Below, piece after piece: positions 58,736 to 64,000 of a stretch of DNA of 64,000 nt. The notes under the pieces are model-generated. The model had not been told where the DNA came from, ran no database searches, and was given only the letters and a program-made list of their open reading frames with translations. The stretch spans positions 1-64,000 of the forward strand of contig CACMUL010000005.1 of assembly GCA_902616855.1 (NCBI GenBank), written 5' to 3'. Made by a program: the position numbers and the translations under genes. This DNA is from an uncultured Alphaproteobacteria bacterium (GTDB lineage: Bacteria; Pseudomonadota; Alphaproteobacteria; HIMB59). Within the stretch, counting starts at the first letter, position 1. Each line of letters opens with the position of its first letter.

Positions 58736-59552
58736 GCCTGAATTACCTGAAGTAGAAACCACAATAAGATATTTAAAGTCAAAAGTTAAAGGAAAAAAAA
58801 TTATTTCTATAAATAGGTCACAAAAAAAACTAAGGAAAAATTTAAACTTTCAAGATCTTGAGCAAATATCACAGAAAAAAATTATATCTGTTGAACGTTT
58901 TGCAAAATACATAATCATAGGATTAGACAATGAAAATTATGTAATTATTCACTTGGGAATGAGCGGTCGATTAAAGTTTTATTTAAACGAGAATTATAAA
59001 AAAGAAAAACATGACCATGTTGTTTTACAATTTAACAAATTTAAAATTATTTATAATGATCCTCGTAGGTTTGGCATGTTTTTTAGGCTTAAAGATTCAA
59101 AAGAAGTTAAATTTTTTTTTAATAACTACGGCTCTGATTTACTGACTAACAAGGTTAATTTAGATGAGGTGTATAACAAATTTATTAAGAAAAAAATCTC
59201 TTTAAAACAAGCTTTACTTGATCAAAGTTTAATTGTGGGTATTGGAAACATATACGCTAATGAAGCTCTTTTTCATTCAAAGTTAAACCCTCAAAGGCTA
59301 ACTTACACTCTTAAAAAAGCAGAAATATCTCAATTATTAAGCTCTTGTAAATTTGTATTGAAACTATCTTTAAAAAATGGTGGCTCTTCAATAAATGATT
59401 ATAAATCCCCAGATGGAACCCTCGGAAGTTTTCAGAGTTTATTTAAGGTCTATCAAAAGAAACATGTAATATACAAAAAAAAGACTTATAAAATAAAAAA
59501 AATCATCCAAAATGGGCGTTCGACTTTTTTTTCGCCTGCTTTACAAAAATAA
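58734..59552 (+). CDS. mutM: Formamidopyrimidine-DNA glycosylase, lacking zinc-finger cysteines
   Basis: 272 aa; MPELPEVETT catalytic N-terminus, GMSGRLKF, GIGNIYANEALF, NGGSSINDY; C-terminus has no Cys. Confidence 0.95.
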   Translation: MPELPEVETTIRYLKSKVKGKKIISINRSQKKLRKNLNFQDLEQISQKKIISVERFAKYIIIGLDNENYVIIHLGMSGRLKFYLNENYKKEKHDHVVLQFNKFKIIYNDPRRFGMFFRLKDSKEVKFFFNNYGSDLLTNKVNLDEVYNKFIKKKISLKQALLDQSLIVGIGNIYANEALFHSKLNPQRLTYTLKKAEISQLLSSCKFVLKLSLKNGGSSINDYKSPDGTLGSFQSLFKVYQKKHVIYKKKTYKIKKIIQNGRSTFFSPALQK

Positions 59553-59557
59553 AAAAA

Positions 59558-59602
59558 TGTGTATAAGTTATTAACGCTTTTAGACGAACAACCTGTTAAT
59601 AA
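59558..59602. promoter_or_regulatory. Possible DnaA-box pair near the dnaA region
   Basis: TGTGTATAA (59558-59566) is an exact reverse complement of TTATNCACA; TGTTAATAA (59594-59602) is a one-mismatch relative, same orientation. Confidence 0.35.
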
Positions 59603-59611
59603 TAATTTTAT

Positions 59612-59878
59612 ATGCCACAACATAAATCAGCAAAAAAAAGACTTCGACAGTCTGACAGAAAAAAAACAGTTAACAAAGCTGTGAAATCAAATGTTTCAAC
59701 TCAACTAAAGGCAATTGATAAACTCATTAAAGATAAAAAGGTAGAGGAATCAATGGCGAAACTAAAAGTAGTTATGTCTGTACTGCATAAATCTACTAAA
59801 AAGAAAATCATGCACCTCAATAAGGCATCTAGAACCATCTCAAAACTACAAAAAGACATAACCGCAATTTCAAAATAA
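59612..59878 (+). CDS. rpsT: Ribosomal protein S20
   Basis: 88 aa; MPQHKSAKKRLRQSDRKKTVNKAVKS, HLNKASRTISKLQKDI. Confidence 0.94.
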   Translation: MPQHKSAKKRLRQSDRKKTVNKAVKSNVSTQLKAIDKLIKDKKVEESMAKLKVVMSVLHKSTKKKIMHLNKASRTISKLQKDITAISK

Positions 59879-59953
59879 TTTTTTTTTTCAAGCAATTTTT
59901 TTTAAAAAAAACATTTTTTTTATTCTTCTTTTTTTAATTTTCATGCTTAAATA

Positions 59954-61351
59954 GTGCATCTTTTAGAGGAAGGAATTAAGTTAGTGGAAGACGAAAAGCA
60001 TCAAGGTGGCATAGATGTGTCCTGGCCGAAGATCACATCCGAATTAAAAAAATCACTTGATAAAGATACCTTCCAAAACTGGATTAAACCGATTTATTTT
60101 GAGTCTTTAATTGACACTTCTCTTACTCTCTCAGTTCCAACCAGGTTTTTACGTGATTGGATCATAAAAAATTATGCTTCTGTTATTAAAAAAGCTTATA
60201 TGGACCAAGGTCATAGCATTGATAAATTAGCTATAATCGTCAAAGAAAATAATAATCGAATTATTCCTGGCACAGAAGTCATCTATGAAGATAAAGATGA
60301 TGACGAAGACACATATTATGATGATATTTCTGCACCATTAGATCCAAAATTTACTTTTGATAATTTTATTGTTGGTAAACCCAACGAGTTAGCATATGCA
60401 GCAGCTCAACGTGTAGCACAATCAGAAGTTGTAAGCTTTAATCCATTATTTTTGTATGGTGGTGTTGGATTAGGAAAAACACATTTAATGCATGCAGTTG
60501 CCTGGAATATAAAAAAAAGAAATCCTAAAAAAAATGTTGTCTATTTAACAGCTGAAAAATTCATGTATCAGTTTATTAAGGCTTTAAGATTTAAAAATAT
60601 CATGAGTTTTAAAGAACAATTCAGATCAGTAGACGTTTTAATGATTGATGATGTGCAATTTATTATTGGTAAAGATAACACACAGGAAGAATTCTTTCAT
60701 ACTTTCAATACTTTAATTGACAAAAAAAGACAAATTATTATTTCAGCTGATAAATCCCCTGCTGATCTTGATGGATTAGAGGACAGATTAAAGTCCAGAT
60801 TAGGCTGGGGATTAGTAGCTGATATACATCCCTTAACTTATGAATTACGATTAGGTATTCTGCAGGCTAAAGCTGAACATAAATCACTAAATCTAAAACA
60901 AGAAGTAATGGAATTTTTAGCAAATAAGATCACAAATAATGTTAGAGAAATGGAAGGCGCCTTGAATAGATTAGCAGTTCATGCTTCAATTCAGGACTCA
61001 GAAATATCTGTTGACCTAGTAAAAGATGTTTTAAAAGACTTACTCAGGACTAATTCAAGAAAAATTACAATTGATGAAATTCAAAAGAAAGTTGTTGAGC
61101 ATTACAACATTAAACTTTCAGATATGCATTCACCGAGAAGATCAAGGTCTGTGGCGCGTCCAAGACAAGTTGCAATGTATTTAGCTAAGTCAATCACCAC
61201 AAGATCTTTACCTGAAATTGGTAGAAAATTTGGTGGCAGAGATCATACCACTGTTATTCATGCTATTAAAACTATCGAAGAAATTATGGTAAATGATCCT
61301 AACCTAGCAGAAGATATTGAACTTTTGACTAGAATATTGCAAACTTCTTAA
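59954..61351 (+). CDS. dnaA: Chromosomal replication initiator protein DnaA
   Basis: 465 aa; LYGGVGLGKTHLMHAVAW, DVLMIDDVQFI, GGRDHTTVIHAIKTIE; GTG start. Confidence 0.97.
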   Translation: MHLLEEGIKLVEDEKHQGGIDVSWPKITSELKKSLDKDTFQNWIKPIYFESLIDTSLTLSVPTRFLRDWIIKNYASVIKKAYMDQGHSIDKLAIIVKENNNRIIPGTEVIYEDKDDDEDTYYDDISAPLDPKFTFDNFIVGKPNELAYAAAQRVAQSEVVSFNPLFLYGGVGLGKTHLMHAVAWNIKKRNPKKNVVYLTAEKFMYQFIKALRFKNIMSFKEQFRSVDVLMIDDVQFIIGKDNTQEEFFHTFNTLIDKKRQIIISADKSPADLDGLEDRLKSRLGWGLVADIHPLTYELRLGILQAKAEHKSLNLKQEVMEFLANKITNNVREMEGALNRLAVHASIQDSEISVDLVKDVLKDLLRTNSRKITIDEIQKKVVEHYNIKLSDMHSPRRSRSVARPRQVAMYLAKSITTRSLPEIGRKFGGRDHTTVIHAIKTIEEIMVNDPNLAEDIELLTRILQTS

Positions 61352-62461
61352 ATGGATTTTAGAGTAAGTCGAGAGGCTTTTTTAAGAGTCTTAACTCACG
61401 TTAGTTCAATTGTTGACAGTAGATCTACAATTCCAATTCTCTCTAACATTTATATAAAATGTGATAATAACCAAGTAGAAATTAGATCAACAGATATGGA
61501 TATTTCTATTAGAGAATTCGTATCAACCGACTCTTCAAAAAATGGCGAAGCAACGGTAAATTCAAGAATTTTAACTGATATAATTCGTAAGACAAAAAAA
61601 AACTCTATTGTAAAATGTAAATTAGAGGGTAATAGATTAATAATAAATTCTGATAACTCAGTCTTTGAGTTAAATGCATTAACTGCAGATGAATTCCCAA
61701 AATTTGTTCCTTTAGAACAAACAAATTCATTCGAATTAACAATCTCTCAGATAAAAAGGCTTTTTAATAAAACTAAATTTGCTATATCTGCTGAAGAGAC
61801 GAGATACTACCTAAATGGCATATACTTCCATACTGTTACTAACGGACCAAAGTCAACTTTGAGGTGTGTTGCTACTGACGGCCATAGACTTGCTAAAACA
61901 GAGTTAGATTTAACAAATGTCATAAATATATCTGGGATTATACTTCCCAGAAAATTTATACTTCAATTAGACCGTATTTTAGCTGATTTTGAAGGTAAGG
62001 TTAAAATAATATGTACTGATACTCAAGTGAGTCTAGAAGCAGATAATTTCATTATAATAAGTAAACTAATAGATGGAACATTTCCAGATTATGAAAAAGT
62101 TATACCTGTATCTAATGACAAATTATTACAAGTTGAGGCAGAGCCTTTTTTTAATGCCATTGATAGGGTTTCGACTGTTAATCAAGACAAAACACCAACA
62201 GTTAAGTTACAATTTGAAAATAATAGCATCAAGATAATGGCCACAAGCACTGACAGCAACAAAGGCGATGAAGAGGTTGCAGCAAGTTACGCTGCCGATG
62301 GTCTTGAAATACTTTTTAATTCAAAATATATATTGGATTTACAAGATGTTGTTGAAGGAGACACTTTGATTTTAGAGTTACTAAATCAATCATCACCAGT
62401 AATAGTAAAGGACCCTAAAGATACAACAAGTTTATTTATTTTAATGCCTATGAGGGTTTAA
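61352..62461 (+). CDS. dnaN: DNA polymerase III beta subunit
   Basis: 369 aa; STIPILSNIYIKC, ATDGHRLAKTE, C-terminal ILMPMRV. Confidence 0.96.
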   Translation: MDFRVSREAFLRVLTHVSSIVDSRSTIPILSNIYIKCDNNQVEIRSTDMDISIREFVSTDSSKNGEATVNSRILTDIIRKTKKNSIVKCKLEGNRLIINSDNSVFELNALTADEFPKFVPLEQTNSFELTISQIKRLFNKTKFAISAEETRYYLNGIYFHTVTNGPKSTLRCVATDGHRLAKTELDLTNVINISGIILPRKFILQLDRILADFEGKVKIICTDTQVSLEADNFIIISKLIDGTFPDYEKVIPVSNDKLLQVEAEPFFNAIDRVSTVNQDKTPTVKLQFENNSIKIMATSTDSNKGDEEVAASYAADGLEILFNSKYILDLQDVVEGDTLILELLNQSSPVIVKDPKDTTSLFILMPMRV

Positions 62462-63529
62462 TTGCCCCCACCATTAAAGGGTATACAGCTATCGAACTAT
62501 AGAAATTTCATCAACAAAAAAGAAATTTTTAACTTTGATCATACTTTGTTTAAAGGAAAGAATGCTGTTGGCAAAACAAACCTATTAGAGTCTATAAGTT
62601 TTTTAAGTCCTGGCACAGGTTTTAGAAAAGACGTGATACAAAATTTTATTTTTAAGAAACAGGAAAAGTTAGAAGCTTCTATGACCTTTGATTTTATTCA
62701 CGAGGATTTAGAAAATCATTTAACTATTATATTGGGTAATAAAGATGAAAGATGGACAAAACAATATTTTTTAAACGATAAAAAAATACAACAGCAAAAA
62801 CTTTTAGATATTTTTCAATTATTTTGGCTAACAGAAACAGATAAAGTTTATTTTATCAAGGATGCCCAGTATCAAAGAAATACTATCAATCGAATAATTT
62901 GTTATTTTGATTCAAAGTTATTTGGTTTTCTAAGCAAATATACAATTTTAAGAAGAGAAAAAAGAAGAATATTACAATCTTCTCAAGATATTTCATGGCT
63001 AGTTTCACTGGATAAACAACTGATTGACATAGGAAGAGCAATTATTGAGATTAAAAAAAAATTCCTTTCTGAATACCAAAATTTCCTATCAAGTAACAAT
63101 AAACTATTTTTTGACTTTGAAATTAAGCCAAGTTTTGGCCTTATAGAGACAGAGAGTTTTTTAGAAAAATTTCAAAAAGATCTCTCTGATGAGAATCAAT
63201 GGCCAAATGATCATAAACTTCAATCACAACATGATCCAAAAAAATCAGTTTTTGAAATTTCACACAATCAAAAAAATATTTCTCAGCTATCTTCTGCTCA
63301 ATCTAAAATGTTAATATTAAGCCTTCTTCTCAGTTGTGCAAAATTTCTAAATCGTAACAAGATTACTATTTTTTTAATTGATGAAATATTTGATAACTTT
63401 GATATGATGAACGTTAATAAAGTTATTCAATACTGTGCAGAAAATAAATTTCAGACTTTCTTTTCAACCACTGATAACTTCACACTTCAAGGGAATATAG
63501 ATAACTTAGATATTAAAGAAATATTTTAA
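62462..63529 (+). CDS. recF: DNA replication and repair protein RecF
   Basis: 355 aa; [58 protein letters not shown] start. Confidence 0.9.
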   Translation: MPPPLKGIQLSNYRNFINKKEIFNFDHTLFKGKNAVGKTNLLESISFLSPGTGFRKDVIQNFIFKKQEKLEASMTFDFIHEDLENHLTIILGNKDERWTKQYFLNDKKIQQQKLLDIFQLFWLTETDKVYFIKDAQYQRNTINRIICYFDSKLFGFLSKYTILRREKRRILQSSQDISWLVSLDKQLIDIGRAIIEIKKKFLSEYQNFLSSNNKLFFDFEIKPSFGLIETESFLEKFQKDLSDENQWPNDHKLQSQHDPKKSVFEISHNQKNISQLSSAQSKMLILSLLLSCAKFLNRNKITIFLIDEIFDNFDMMNVNKVIQYCAENKFQTFFSTTDNFTLQGNIDNLDIKEIF

Positions 63530-64000
63530 TGACAGACCAATATACAGCATCCTCGATAAAAGTTTTAAAAGGCTTAGAGGCAGTCAGAAAAAGACCAGGT
63601 ATGTACATTGGTGATACAGATGATGGCACAGGTTTGCATCACATGGTTTACGAGGTACTTGATAACTCTATTGACGAGGCTTTAGGAGGTTATTGTGACA
63701 GTATTCAATTAATAATTAATAAAGATGGGTCAGCAACAATATCAGACAATGGTAGAGGTATTCCAGTTGACCAGCACAAAACTGAAAAAGTCCCAGCAGC
63801 TGAGGTGATTATGACCCAACTACATGCAGGTGGTAAATTTGACCAAAATAGCTATAAAATCTCCGGTGGTCTTCATGGAGTTGGTGTTTCTGTTGTGAAT
63901 GCCTTATCAGAAAGACTATCTTTAACAATTCGCAGAAATGGCAAAATTCATACGATGGAATTTAAAGATGGTGTTACAACAAAAAAATTAAAAGAGATCG
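63529..64000 (+). CDS. gyrB: DNA gyrase subunit B, partial (runs off window)
   Basis: Translation from ATG 63529: [51 protein letters not shown]. Confidence 0.95.
   Translation, partial: MTDQYTASSIKVLKGLEAVRKRPGMYIGDTDDGTGLHHMVYEVLDNSIDEALGGYCDSIQLIINKDGSATISDNGRGIPVDQHKTEKVPAAEVIMTQLHAGGKFDQNSYKISGGLHGVGVSVVNALSERLSLTIRRNGKIHTMEFKDGVTTKKLKEI

Noticed and set aside
62462-63529. RecF Walker A reads GKNAVGKTN rather than GxNGxGKTN
   Set aside because: Still fits GxNxxGKT; normal variation rather than a degenerate ATPase.

Overview
The window is a dense, AT-rich chromosomal segment. Gene content and divergence suggest a streamlined marine alphaproteobacterium (SAR11/HIMB59-like; this placement is inference). 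It contains: (1) pyruvate carboxylase next to a complete proteorhodopsin photosystem cassette (ispH, blh, crtY, crtB, crtI, proteorhodopsin, a small membrane ORF, crtE), with Q at the spectral tuning position, implying blue absorption; (2) housekeeping genes (msrA, tsaB, bax, nfuA, trpS, glnD); (3) a large phosphate block (ppx, sixA, ppk, phoR, pstSCAB, phoU, phoB, arsC) followed by dgkA, a SET-domain protein and a PlcP-Agt-like lipid remodelling pair that leads into rimI-miaB-phoH-ybeY-corC-lnt-trmB; (4) a nusA-infB-rbfA-truB-rpsO-pnp operon lacking rimP and ylxR; (5) mtnA-mtnP, fabI-fabB-fabA, a ThiF-like gene, dut, a coaBC split by one in-frame stop, and ubiE; (6) mutM-rpsT-dnaA-dnaN-recF-gyrB, a typical origin neighbourhood. 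The strongest unannotated signal is an identical 17-bp motif, TTAATAAAACTTTAACA, upstream of pstS, upstream of plcP, and between glnD and an uncharacterised gene. It reads as a PhoB box (7-4-7 direct repeat). A related direct repeat sits just upstream of a candidate ~75-nt structured RNA with unpaired CCUCC at 35179-35254. No tRNA, rRNA, CRISPR array or mobile element was recognised.
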